64,000 nucleotides of DNA, from positions 62,001 to 126,000 of the forward strand of contig JAFIGV010000019.1 of the NCBI GenBank assembly GCA_017849575.1, written 5' to 3'. The notes beneath the pieces were generated by a model. The model did no database searches, had not been told where the DNA came from, and was given only the letters and a program-made list of their open reading frames with translations. This stretch comes from Flavipsychrobacter sp. Its GTDB lineage: Bacteria > Bacteroidota > Bacteroidia > Chitinophagales > Chitinophagaceae. A program made the translations under genes and the position numbers. Positions 33,137-41,416 of this stretch are shown piece by piece (position 1 is the first letter of the stretch; every line of letters begins with the position of its first letter).

Positions 33137-34393
33137 ATGCGAATTCTGGTAATTACAAGTTTGTTCCCATTTCCATTAAACGAAGGAGGGAAAACCTCCC
33201 AATTTGTTTTTTTGAAAGAAATTGTAAAAGACCATGATGTAACTCTTTTTTGTACAGAACATCAAAATGAGCATTGTATAAGCGGACTCAATGGATTAAT
33301 TCCAGCTTTAAAAGTTCTAACCGCCAAACCGGCTAAGTCCAGTAAAAAAATTTCTCTGCACAATCGTTTGATTGCAAAAATCATTTGGGAGTTGCGAAAA
33401 CTTCTGCCCAAAAAAGAAGAAGCACTTTACCAACACAAATCATTTATCTTCCCCGTAAGCCCGAGAGGTATGTGCGATTTCTCGTCTGTTCTCGAAGTTG
33501 CTGAATCGCAACATTGGGATATTATCCAGGTTGATTTTGTTGATAATGCGGATCTGGCATTTCTACTTCCACGGTCAGTAAGAAAAGTGCTAGTTATACA
33601 TGATTTGCGATTCGCCAGTGTAATGCAGGCAATGAATAATGATCGGCTAGATCCAGCATATACTGAATATTATGCTGCTACAGTAAAGGTTGCAGAGTTA
33701 AGTTATTTCTCCCATTTTGATGGACTAGTTACATTTAGCATTGATGACAAAGAAAAAATCATATCAGAGGGTATTCATTCACCAGTAATGGCAGCTCCTT
33801 TTGGAGTGAATGATGCACTTTTCGAGAAAGAAATAGATCAGAAGGAATTGCAGCAACTTATTTTTATAGGTTCTGGAATACATCATCCTAATTTCGATGC
33901 GGTAAACTGGTATGTTACAGAGTTCAGATCGCAGCTTTCCACTGAGTACAGTTATCCTTTACATGTTATTGGTAACTGGACTGACGGCAGTATCGAAAAA
34001 ATAGGAAAGACCTACAATGTATTTTTTGATGGATTTGTTGAAGATTTGAGTATTTATGTCGGATCATCCGTTATGATTGTTCCTCTACGAATTGGAAGTG
34101 GAATACGAACTAAAATATTAGAAGCGTTTGCCTTAGGTATTCCGGTGATCTCTACTACAATCGGAAGTGAAGGTATTGGAGCCCAGCATAATGTAGAACT
34201 CCTCATAGCAGACACGCCTGAGGCTTTCGTTATGGCACTGCGGAGATTGGTATCACCTCAGTTTAGAATGAAACTGGTACAGAATGCCAGAAAATTTGTC
34301 CGTGCAAATTTTTCGCAGAAACAAACAGCTAAGAAAAGAATAGAGTTTTTTGAAGAACTCAAAGATCATTACTGGATAGCCACAAATAGTTAA
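33137..34393 (+). CDS. GT4 glycosyltransferase
   Basis: The N-terminal half starts RILVITSLFPFPLNEGGKT, a typical GT-B opening with the glycine-rich loop. The C-terminal half contains LIFIGSGIHHPNFDAVNWY, PLHVIGNW, FDGFVEDLSIYVGSSVMIVPL and RIGSGIRTKILEAFALGIPVI, which are the GT4 donor-binding motifs in the WcaC/PelF-like variant. It is AT-rich and forms a small block with the acyltransferase downstream. The 77 bp before it hold no clear promoter. Confidence 0.87.
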   Translation: MRILVITSLFPFPLNEGGKTSQFVFLKEIVKDHDVTLFCTEHQNEHCISGLNGLIPALKVLTAKPAKSSKKISLHNRLIAKIIWELRKLLPKKEEALYQHKSFIFPVSPRGMCDFSSVLEVAESQHWDIIQVDFVDNADLAFLLPRSVRKVLVIHDLRFASVMQAMNNDRLDPAYTEYYAATVKVAELSYFSHFDGLVTFSIDDKEKIISEGIHSPVMAAPFGVNDALFEKEIDQKELQQLIFIGSGIHHPNFDAVNWYVTEFRSQLSTEYSYPLHVIGNWTDGSIEKIGKTYNVFFDGFVEDLSIYVGSSVMIVPLRIGSGIRTKILEAFALGIPVISTTIGSEGIGAQHNVELLIADTPEAFVMALRRLVSPQFRMKLVQNARKFVRANFSQKQTAKKRIEFFEELKDHYWIATNS

Positions 34394-34407
34394 CTCGTCG
34401 CCCTGTG

Positions 34408-35559
34408 ATGCCAATAGAGTCCATGGATCATCGCCGAAAAATAATAGATGTATCTACTATCGCTAAGTCGGAAAGGGGCCAAAACTACTTTCCAGAATTG
34501 GATGCCTTGCGCACCTTCGCTGTTGCCCTAACATTAATTACTCACTTTTTTCCATTTGCGGGTTGGGTGGAAATACCATACACCTGGTATGGAGTGGATG
34601 TTTTTTTTTCCATCTCAGGCTTTTTGATCACCTTGGGATTACTTAGAGATAAAAGTTCCAAATTGCCTAATATTACCCTTATAAAACATTTTTTTGTCAA
34701 AAGGGCATTGAGATTGTTTCCGCCCTATTATCTATTGCTGTTGTTATTCTTTTTAGGAAAGCAAAGTGGGCATATACTGATTTGGAAAGATGAGTATACA
34801 GCCTATTTTTTCACTTACACGGCAAATATCTATTATTATTTACACGGAATGGCTAATTCCCCCGTTTTCGTTCATCTCTGGTCTTTAAGCGTTGAAGAAC
34901 AATTCTACTTAATTTGGCCTTGGCTTATACTTCTGTTTAAACGAAAAAAAGTTTTAATTGTCATTTGCCTGTTCGTTTTAGTGGGGATTTTCTCGCATCT
35001 TTTTGTTAATCTGGGTGATCCGAGACTGCTCACATTTGGAGATTTTCATACTCTTGGTGGAGGAGCATTTATCGCATATTTGTTTCACTTTCATAAGCAA
35101 TCTGCTTTTTTTAAGTTCTTAATACAACGTAGGCATTTGTTGGTGGTGGTTTCATTTGTAACACTCTTTTTTGCCCTAACTTATGGCAGTTCCATTGGAT
35201 TTACCCTTCAAATATTGCGTCAGATCGCTTTGATGTGTACGACATCTTCTCTGGTGCTAATCAGCATTCAAGGTTGGGGAAATCCAATAAACAAGCTTAC
35301 AAGAAATAATACTGTCCGATACCTGGGGCAGATCAGCTATGGCATTTACCTGTATCATTTACCAGTCGTTTATGTTTGTGCAACAGTGCTAAATATTTAT
35401 TCAATAAAAACGTTGAATTCTATTCTAATGATTTTTATTTGGGTCTCCCTGACTTTGATCGTATCTGCACTGTCCTATCATTTCTTTGAGCGCCCTATTC
35501 TAAAATTTAAGAATCAGCTTTTTCGCTCCACTCGGAACTTTCCGAGAATGGATTCTTAA
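34408..35559 (+). CDS. Acyltransferase 3 family membrane O-acyltransferase
   Basis: Family features are LDALRTFAVALTLITHFFP (first helix histidine), VDVFFSISGFLITLGLL, KRALRLFPPYYLLLLL (R-x-x-R-L-x-P-x-Y), LWSLSVEEQFYLIWPW and LGQISYGIYLYHLP, ending SYHFFERPILKFK. About ten helices. It probably O-acetylates a sugar of the glycan. ATG at 34408 is taken over a GTG at 34405. Directly after its stop lies a C-terminal remnant of a second, different acyltransferase (35562-35714). Confidence 0.92.
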   Translation: MPIESMDHRRKIIDVSTIAKSERGQNYFPELDALRTFAVALTLITHFFPFAGWVEIPYTWYGVDVFFSISGFLITLGLLRDKSSKLPNITLIKHFFVKRALRLFPPYYLLLLLFFLGKQSGHILIWKDEYTAYFFTYTANIYYYLHGMANSPVFVHLWSLSVEEQFYLIWPWLILLFKRKKVLIVICLFVLVGIFSHLFVNLGDPRLLTFGDFHTLGGGAFIAYLFHFHKQSAFFKFLIQRRHLLVVVSFVTLFFALTYGSSIGFTLQILRQIALMCTTSSLVLISIQGWGNPINKLTRNNTVRYLGQISYGIYLYHLPVVYVCATVLNIYSIKTLNSILMIFIWVSLTLIVSALSYHFFERPILKFKNQLFRSTRNFPRMDS

Positions 35560-35561
35560 AG

Positions 35562-35714
35562 TTCAACTTGGCACTAACGACACTTATGTTACTGCTAACT
35601 AAACTAACAGAAAGGTATTGTTCCTATCCATTCCATTTAAGTTTGCCTTATAGCGTTATTGTTGCTATAGCTACAATCTCATATCGTTTTATCAAACGTC
35701 CTTTACTAAAATGA
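35562..35714 (+). pseudogene. Remnant C-terminus of another acyltransferase 3 gene
   Basis: In the frame ending at the stop 35712-35714 about 50 codons read FNLALTTLMLLL... and end VAIATISYRFIKRPLLK. SYRF-I-x-R-P-LLK is the classic last motif of acyltransferase 3 proteins, preceded by two hydrophobic helices. It is in a different frame from the intact acyltransferase just upstream and differs from its C-terminus (SYHFFERPILKFK), so it is not a tail of that gene. It looks like what remains of an older acyltransferase allele whose front was replaced by the AT-rich block 33137-35559. Confidence 0.58.
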
Positions 35715-35727
35715 AGTGTTTGTTTTC

Positions 35728-36735
35728 ATGAGGGGACAACCCACTATTTCCGTCATTATACCGGTTAAAAACGGCGCTGCCACGCTGGCCGCCTGTTTGC
35801 AATCGGTTCGGGAACAGTCGGTGCCTGTTTCAGAAATTATCGTTTTAGATTCCGGCAGTAAGGATGGTAGCAAAGCTATTGCAGAAGAATTTGGGGCCCG
35901 GATTATCGACATAGCGCCTGAAAAATTCAATCACGGTCTCACGCGCAATGAAGCAGTGAATAATGCTAAGGGGGATCTATTGTTTTTTACGGTACAGGAT
36001 GCGCGCCTATCTGCGTCCGACACCCTTTCTATGCTGGCGGCACATTTTGAGGATAGGGACGTATGTGCAGCGGGTGGACATCAGGCTGTTCCTCATGAAA
36101 AGGATAAGAATCCTGTCCTTTGGTTTAAAAGGTATTCTACGCCGGTACCCACTGTAAGGCAAATACCTGTAGGGGCTTTCTTCTCAATGCCCTTAAAGGA
36201 AAAGATGAAGTTAGTGCCCTGGGATAATGTAATCGCCATGTATCGGCGCACCGCATTGTTGTCTCAGCCTTTTGCAGCAACACAGTTTGCTGAAGATTGG
36301 ATCTGGAGCTATGAGGCTTTATCCAAAGGCTGGAAACTTGTTTACGATCCGCGCGCGGTAACTTATCACTATCATCATCACGACTTTCGTTATAGTTTTC
36401 GCGCGCAATACACGATTAGCTATCATCTATTCCGGTTTTTTCACTACCGGTTTCCACTGCCGTCCTTTGGGCAAAAGACTGCGGCAAGCCTGTACGCGAT
36501 ATGGCGAGAGCCCAATTTGACTATTCTGGAGAAGTTCTACTGGTCGCTGCACAACCTGAAAGCAAACTTGGGAACCTGGCTTTCCGTATTAACCTTTCGC
36601 ATGTTGCAAGTATTGGGAGGCAGGCAGGGAATAGACAAGGGCTACCACTGGTTTTGCAGTAAGATTCCGCAGGGAATGCTCCGAACCAAAGCAAGTCCGA
36701 ATGGAAAACATCAGAATGTCGAAACCGCAGCTTAA
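35728..36735 (+). CDS. GT2 glycosyltransferase
   Basis: Motifs are TISVIIPVKNGAATLAACLQSV, IIVLDSGSKDGSKAIAEEFG, the FNHGLTRNEAVNNAKGD segment and FFTVQDARLS (Q-D-A metal site), as in RfbG/WsaF-like rhamnosyltransferase relatives. An FAEDWIWSYEALSKGWKLVY segment supplies the catalytic-type E-D. ATG at 35728 is used; a GTG at 35716 is possible. It overlaps the fucosyltransferase gene by 35 bp. Confidence 0.87.
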   Translation: MRGQPTISVIIPVKNGAATLAACLQSVREQSVPVSEIIVLDSGSKDGSKAIAEEFGARIIDIAPEKFNHGLTRNEAVNNAKGDLLFFTVQDARLSASDTLSMLAAHFEDRDVCAAGGHQAVPHEKDKNPVLWFKRYSTPVPTVRQIPVGAFFSMPLKEKMKLVPWDNVIAMYRRTALLSQPFAATQFAEDWIWSYEALSKGWKLVYDPRAVTYHYHHHDFRYSFRAQYTISYHLFRFFHYRFPLPSFGQKTAASLYAIWREPNLTILEKFYWSLHNLKANLGTWLSVLTFRMLQVLGGRQGIDKGYHWFCSKIPQGMLRTKASPNGKHQNVETAA

Positions 36736-37651
36736 AGTCTGGTTTACCGATTTTTGGGGGGGATTTGATCTGCACGCAAACCCATTCTTGAAAATGTTGG
36801 GTCGCGACTACGAAGTGTTACTCGATCGACAACCAGATCTGTTGATCTGCTCTTGTTACAGTTTTGACCACCTGGCCTATAAATGCCACAAGCTATTTTA
36901 CACAGGTGAAAATGTGCGCCCTGACTATAAGCTATTTGATCGGTCGCTTAGTTTTGATTGGGACGACTATGGAGGAAAGAATTTGCGTTTTCCGCTGTTT
37001 CGTTTTAATGGCGATTTGGAAAAATATCATCTCGTACCGCCTCAACCTCAACGAGATGTACAGGATAAGAAATTTTGCTGCATGCTGGTGAGCAATCCAA
37101 ATGGTTTGGAACGCAATGAATTTTTCGATTTGCTTTCGCAATACAAAACCGTGGATTCCGGCGGCGCATACCGTAATAATGTGGGAGGAAGGGTGGAAGA
37201 CAAACTCTCGTTTATAGCAGATTACAAGTTTGTGCTCTCATTCGAAAATTCTATGTACCCAGGTTATAGTTCCGAGAAAGTGCTTGAACCACTTATAGCG
37301 GGTACCGTCCCGGTATACTGGGGAAATCCGGAGATAGGTAAAGATTTCAATGAACAGCGAATTATAAATGTACATCGCTACAGTGATTTTAGAGCTGTCG
37401 TGGACTTGTTAGTGAAACTGGATCAGGACGACACACTTTATGAGCAAATGGTCCGGCAACCTGTCTATCCGGAGGATAAGTTCCCTCACCATTTAGAATG
37501 GGAGTATCTGTCCGAAAAATGCTGCACAATGGTTAGTGAAATGCTATCGGAACCCCCTGTAGCAGAACGCCATCCGTTGTATGCGCTGACGAACAAGTAC
37601 AAAAGGAAAATCAAAGCCCGAATACTGGGAAAACAGCATTGGTATTGTTGA
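36701..37651 (+). CDS. GT10 alpha-1,3/4-fucosyltransferase
   Basis: The donor-binding motif of the FUT family is plain at about 174-209: ADYKFVLSFENS, then GYSSEKVLEPLIAGTVPVYWGNP. Upstream are LFYTGENVRPDY and a short acceptor domain. The C-terminus is basic (KYKRKIKARILGK), which may associate with membrane, as in Helicobacter FucT. GT10 enzymes transfer L-fucose from GDP-fucose to GlcNAc-type acceptors. Met6 (36716) is another possible start. GDP-fucose genes are not in the window. Confidence 0.93.
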   Translation: MENIRMSKPQLKVWFTDFWGGFDLHANPFLKMLGRDYEVLLDRQPDLLICSCYSFDHLAYKCHKLFYTGENVRPDYKLFDRSLSFDWDDYGGKNLRFPLFRFNGDLEKYHLVPPQPQRDVQDKKFCCMLVSNPNGLERNEFFDLLSQYKTVDSGGAYRNNVGGRVEDKLSFIADYKFVLSFENSMYPGYSSEKVLEPLIAGTVPVYWGNPEIGKDFNEQRIINVHRYSDFRAVVDLLVKLDQDDTLYEQMVRQPVYPEDKFPHHLEWEYLSEKCCTMVSEMLSEPPVAERHPLYALTNKYKRKIKARILGKQHWYC

Positions 37652-37652
37652 T

Positions 37653-38528
37653 ATGAACACGCCTCTTGTAAGTGTTTTAATGACGGCCTATAACCGCGAG
37701 AATTACATTGCGGAGGCTATTGAAAGTGTATTGCAATCCGAATTTCAGGATTGGGAGCTGATTATTGTAGATGATTGCTCGAAAGACCGGACTGTGGAGA
37801 TTGCCAGAAGCTATGCGGCAAAAGATTCACGGATATCTCTGTATGTCAATGAACAAAACCTTGGCGATTATGGCAACAGAAATAAAGCGGCAAGCTATGC
37901 ACGAGGGAAGTATCTAAAAAGCCTGGATTCTGACGATTATTTTTTGAAAGGGGGGCTTGCCTATTGTGTTAGAATGATGGAAGAAAATCCAACCGCAGAC
38001 TGGGCCATTTCGTATAAGATGACCCTGAAGCTGGACGATGAATTAGAGCCTAAACAGGCAATCAAAACTCATTTTTTCCAAGAGCCCTTCTTGATAATTG
38101 GGCCAGGAGGAACTGTGCTCAAACGATCATTTTTTGAGCAAATAGGTGGATACCCGGAAAAATATGGCCCTGCGAACGATATGTATTTCAACTTAAATGC
38201 TGCGACTCAGGGCAAGACACTGCTAATGCGAGAAGATTTTTTACATTATCGAATCCACGAAGGCCAGGAGATTAACAATAAGTTTGCCTATTTGCATTGT
38301 GTGCACAATTATTTGCGAGACGCCTTAAAAGAGCTTAATCTACCCATTTCGAGAAACGAGCGCAAATGGTTGAGAAAAAAAATGAACCGGAAGTTTGTCT
38401 CGAAGCTGTTGCGCTTCGCGTATAACTCCCGAGATGTCAACGGGATAAAAACCTTATTGAAAAAGACTGGTTTTACAATATCGGATGCAGTTGACGGATT
38501 GATAATAAAAGACAGCTTGCTATCATGA
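37653..38528 (+). CDS. GT2 glycosyltransferase
   Basis: The protein has LVSVLMTAYNRENYIAEAIESVL, LIIVDDCSKDRTVEIA, NLGDYGNRNKAASYARG and KSLDSDDYFLKGG, a textbook GT2 set with D-S-D-D metal site. It starts two bases after the fucosyltransferase stop. The C-terminal tail is basic. Sugar not assignable. Confidence 0.88.
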   Translation: MNTPLVSVLMTAYNRENYIAEAIESVLQSEFQDWELIIVDDCSKDRTVEIARSYAAKDSRISLYVNEQNLGDYGNRNKAASYARGKYLKSLDSDDYFLKGGLAYCVRMMEENPTADWAISYKMTLKLDDELEPKQAIKTHFFQEPFLIIGPGGTVLKRSFFEQIGGYPEKYGPANDMYFNLNAATQGKTLLMREDFLHYRIHEGQEINNKFAYLHCVHNYLRDALKELNLPISRNERKWLRKKMNRKFVSKLLRFAYNSRDVNGIKTLLKKTGFTISDAVDGLIIKDSLLS

Positions 38529-38631
38529 ACATAGCACCGACAAATGTCTCATTTAGGTAATTCCCGAAAACCCGTTCTTCAGTTAATCTTTATACTGCCT
38601 CTAGTACTTATTTATACCAAAACAAAATTAG

Positions 38632-39381
38632 ATGAAAGCATTCGATATACTCAGCAAGCGTGGTTTTGAAAAAAAAGGCGGCGGTTGGTATGAACTTAAT
38701 TCTTCTATCGACTATGACGAAGCAAAGTTTTTAGAAAGCTTGATTAAAAAGTACGAGCCCGGAAAAACACTGGAAATTGGGTGCGCGACCGGAATATCGT
38801 CACTGATAATTTGTGAAGCGATTGGTTCTAATGGTTCTCACACGATAATTGATGCATTTCAATCGACGGATTGGGAAAACCACGGACTGAACAACCTTTC
38901 GAATGCCGGTTTCTCAAATTTTAGGTTAATTGAAGAACTGTCAGAGTTTGTACTTCCAAATCTTCTAAAGTCAGGTGAGAAATACGACTTTGTTTTTGTA
39001 GATGGATGGCACACTTTCGACCATGTCCTGGTGGAGTTCTTTTACATCAATCGTTTACTCCATACTGGAGGAATCGTCGTTTTCGACGATACAAGTTTGG
39101 AAGGTTTGAATAGGCTCATGCGGTATATCTCCAATTATCCCAACTATGAATGTATTGGCCATTCAGGAGAAATAAGGTTGTCAAAATCTCGCCAGATAAT
39201 AAACTTGGCAAAGAAACTTTTTTATTTTCTTTCCCTACCTATGGGTAAAAGGATGGGCTCGGAAATTTTCAACGATACTGTTATTCGGTCAAATTCAAGC
39301 CTGGGAATTAATGGCAGCGTGGTAGCCTTTAGAAAAACTGCGGAGGACAAGCGTGGTTGGGCCTGGTATAAGCCATTTTGA
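38632..39381 (+). CDS. SAM-dependent methyltransferase (Methyltransf_24 type)
   Basis: GKTLEIGCATGISSLIICEA is motif I, HTIIDAFQSTDWE follows, and YDFVFVDGWHTFDHVLVEFFYI with GGIVVFDDTSLEG is the pattern of Methyltransf_24/class I O-methyltransferases found in glycan loci. Length 249. It lies about 100 bp after the previous gene with no clear promoter. Acceptor unknown. Confidence 0.84.
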   Translation: MKAFDILSKRGFEKKGGGWYELNSSIDYDEAKFLESLIKKYEPGKTLEIGCATGISSLIICEAIGSNGSHTIIDAFQSTDWENHGLNNLSNAGFSNFRLIEELSEFVLPNLLKSGEKYDFVFVDGWHTFDHVLVEFFYINRLLHTGGIVVFDDTSLEGLNRLMRYISNYPNYECIGHSGEIRLSKSRQIINLAKKLFYFLSLPMGKRMGSEIFNDTVIRSNSSLGINGSVVAFRKTAEDKRGWAWYKPF

Positions 39382-39442
39382 GGTTTGCGGCCAGGAATGA
39401 CCCTGAACGATCACCATTAGAAGTATTCGTAAAAGAATTGAT

Positions 39443-40396
39443 TTGAACAACAATCTCGTTTCAATCATAATTTCTGCCTATAACGCAGAAAAGTACATTA
39501 GGGAAACGATCGAGTCTGCAATTGCACAAACTTGGCAGCCGCTGGAAATCATTGTCGTTAATGACGGTTCTAAAGACAACACCGCCGCCATTGTAAGTCA
39601 ATTTGGAGATCAGGGCGTGAAACTAATTGAACAAACCAATGCCGGACAGGATGCAGCGCTAAACAATGGATTTAGATATTCAACAGGTAAATTCCTAAAA
39701 TTTCTGGACTCCGATGATTTATTGAATCCAGAGATGATTGAAAGGCAGATGCAGGTACTTCAAGGTAGCGATTGTTATGTTGCTTATTCAGAGTGGTCGA
39801 GGTTTTTTGATGATAACAAAAACACAGCCGACTTTTCGCCACGGGCTTACTGGAAAGATGCAGCGCCACTTGATTTTCTTACTGCAGCACCCGAAGGGGT
39901 TATGTTACAGTGTGGTAGTATGCTTATACCCCGGGCTATCATCGAACGAGCGGGTGAATGGGACGAAAGAATCAGTTTGATTTATAACGACACGGAGTTT
40001 TTTACCCGACAAATCCTGGCATCAAAAGGAGTGAAATTTTCTCCGGGCGCTCAACTTTTCTATCGCTCAGGCAATAACACAAGCATGTCTTCAAAGCGAA
40101 GATCGAAGGCATATTATGAAACTGCTTTACTCGCTGCCGAATTAGTAGAGAAGACGCTTTTGGTTGCGGAAGATTCTCCAAGAACGCGAAGATTAATTAG
40201 CAACATGCTGTTGATGCAGTACTGTGATATGTATCCCCGTTTTCCTGAATTAGCTACAATCTATAAACGAAAGATTGACCAAATCGGTCATGGCACCTAT
40301 GTAGTGCGAGGGGGGAAGATACTTAATGCACTTACTAGTATCGTCGGTTGGAAAATGGCCAAAAGAATCCAACTTTTTCTGTACGGTTTACGATAA
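39443..40396 (+). CDS. GT2 glycosyltransferase
   Basis: Motifs are NLVSIIISAYNAEKYIRETIES, EIIVVNDGSKDNTAAIVSQ, QTNAGQDAALNNGFRYS and FLKFLDSDDLLNPEMIE. The start is a TTG (39443) because no ATG precedes the conserved VSIIISAYN strand. The stop codon lies within an 8-bp hairpin (40385-40410). The gene is followed by the truncated fkbM fragment, so it marks the left side of a block edge. Confidence 0.87.
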   Translation: MNNNLVSIIISAYNAEKYIRETIESAIAQTWQPLEIIVVNDGSKDNTAAIVSQFGDQGVKLIEQTNAGQDAALNNGFRYSTGKFLKFLDSDDLLNPEMIERQMQVLQGSDCYVAYSEWSRFFDDNKNTADFSPRAYWKDAAPLDFLTAAPEGVMLQCGSMLIPRAIIERAGEWDERISLIYNDTEFFTRQILASKGVKFSPGAQLFYRSGNNTSMSSKRRSKAYYETALLAAELVEKTLLVAEDSPRTRRLISNMLLMQYCDMYPRFPELATIYKRKIDQIGHGTYVVRGGKILNALTSIVGWKMAKRIQLFLYGLR

Positions 40397-40410
40397 GGGA
40401 ACCGTAAACC
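40385..40410. promoter_or_regulatory. 8-bp hairpin over the stop codon of the GT2 gene
   Basis: GGTTTACG (40385-40392) and CGTAAACC (40403-40410) pair perfectly around a 10-base loop that holds the TAA. There is no T-run, so it may be a weak terminator or RNA stability element. Confidence 0.35.
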
Positions 40411-40451
40411 TCATAAAGAACTCAACGATAGTATTCACCGTTCACAGTATA

Positions 40452-40559
40452 TTAATGCCCATTAAACAAATCCTCCACTATCGTCCTTTTTCCTGGCTGG
40501 CTTTAATAGCCCGGCACGAGCGTGATAAAAGAGACGAGCAAAGGCGTTATGATGCCTGA
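40452..40559 (+). pseudogene. Truncated 5' fragment of an fkbM methyltransferase gene (107-bp repeat, copy 1)
   Basis: Positions 40452-40558 match 43816-43922 at 106 of 107 bases; the one difference is T at 40487 against C at 43851. The fragment includes the start codon (40455) and 34 codons (MPIKQILHYRPFSW...), then meets a stop right where identity to the intact gene ends. It has no catalytic part and is an orphan of the gene at 43819. Confidence 0.9.
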
Positions 40560-40603
40560 TTTTTTATCAAACTTAGGCGGCCTAAAAAATTAAAACCCTG
40601 AAT

Positions 40604-41416
40604 ATGTGTGAACTCGGATTGGGATGCGTTGCTTTAACGAAGCAAAAGTCTCTGGGAAGCGCTCTTTCGCTACTCAACAGATCTTATGACCTCGGAGTAA
40701 AACATTTTGATACTGCTCCTCTTTATGGGAGGGGCTACTCGGAGATGATTTTGGGTAAGTTTTTGAGGAAAAAAAGAGCAGATGTCCATATCACGACGAA
40801 AGTTGGTCTTGGAAATCCCCCGCAAGCGAGCATCCCGGTTGGATTGGCGCTACTTATCAATAGTCTGAAGCAAAAAGGCGCTAAAGAAAAGCACATGGAT
40901 CATGCATGGCAACCTCCAAACTTGCTTCAGTATAGAGTTTTAGACCTCGAGTTCGTAAAAGCATCCTTTTTCGGTAGTTTGAAACGACTGGGCACAGACT
41001 ACATTGACACCTATCTGTTGCACGAAGCCATGCCTTCTTTCCTTACGGAAGCCGCCTTGTCTTTTTTGTTGAATCAAAAAGAAAAGGGCAGGATTAAATC
41101 ACTCGGAACAGCCTGTTCATTTGTAAACCTGACCCATGCAGATGAAAAGGAGCTTGAACATTTTGACGTACTTCAGTATGAATATCTACCAAAATTTGGG
41201 GCAGATGAAATAATAGCGCGATTCCCTCTTAAGAAACATGTCTTTCACAGTCTTACAAGAAATTTCGTATCAGGCCTGGATTATAATGCTCAGATGGGCA
41301 CCGTAATTTCTGAGGCGACGAGAAAGAATCCCACTGGACGAATATTAATTGGTACCAGTAATAAAAAACACCTGGAATGTAACGTTCAATACTTTCATAG
41401 TTATGCCACTTATTGA
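40604..41416 (+). CDS. Aldo/keto reductase
   Basis: This NAD(P)H-dependent oxidoreductase of the AKR superfamily has the catalytic tetrad visible: Asp36 and Tyr41 in HFDTAPLYGRGYSE, Lys66 in ITTKVG and His140 in TYLLHEA. The C-terminal part is shorter than usual (270 residues in all), and the cofactor loop reads GRILIGTSNKKHL. In this setting it may reduce a keto-sugar or interconvert a sugar alcohol. It overlaps the GMC oxidoreductase gene by 14 bp, suggesting a redox pair. Substrate unknown. Confidence 0.86.
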   Translation: MCELGLGCVALTKQKSLGSALSLLNRSYDLGVKHFDTAPLYGRGYSEMILGKFLRKKRADVHITTKVGLGNPPQASIPVGLALLINSLKQKGAKEKHMDHAWQPPNLLQYRVLDLEFVKASFFGSLKRLGTDYIDTYLLHEAMPSFLTEAALSFLLNQKEKGRIKSLGTACSFVNLTHADEKELEHFDVLQYEYLPKFGADEIIARFPLKKHVFHSLTRNFVSGLDYNAQMGTVISEATRKNPTGRILIGTSNKKHLECNVQYFHSYATY

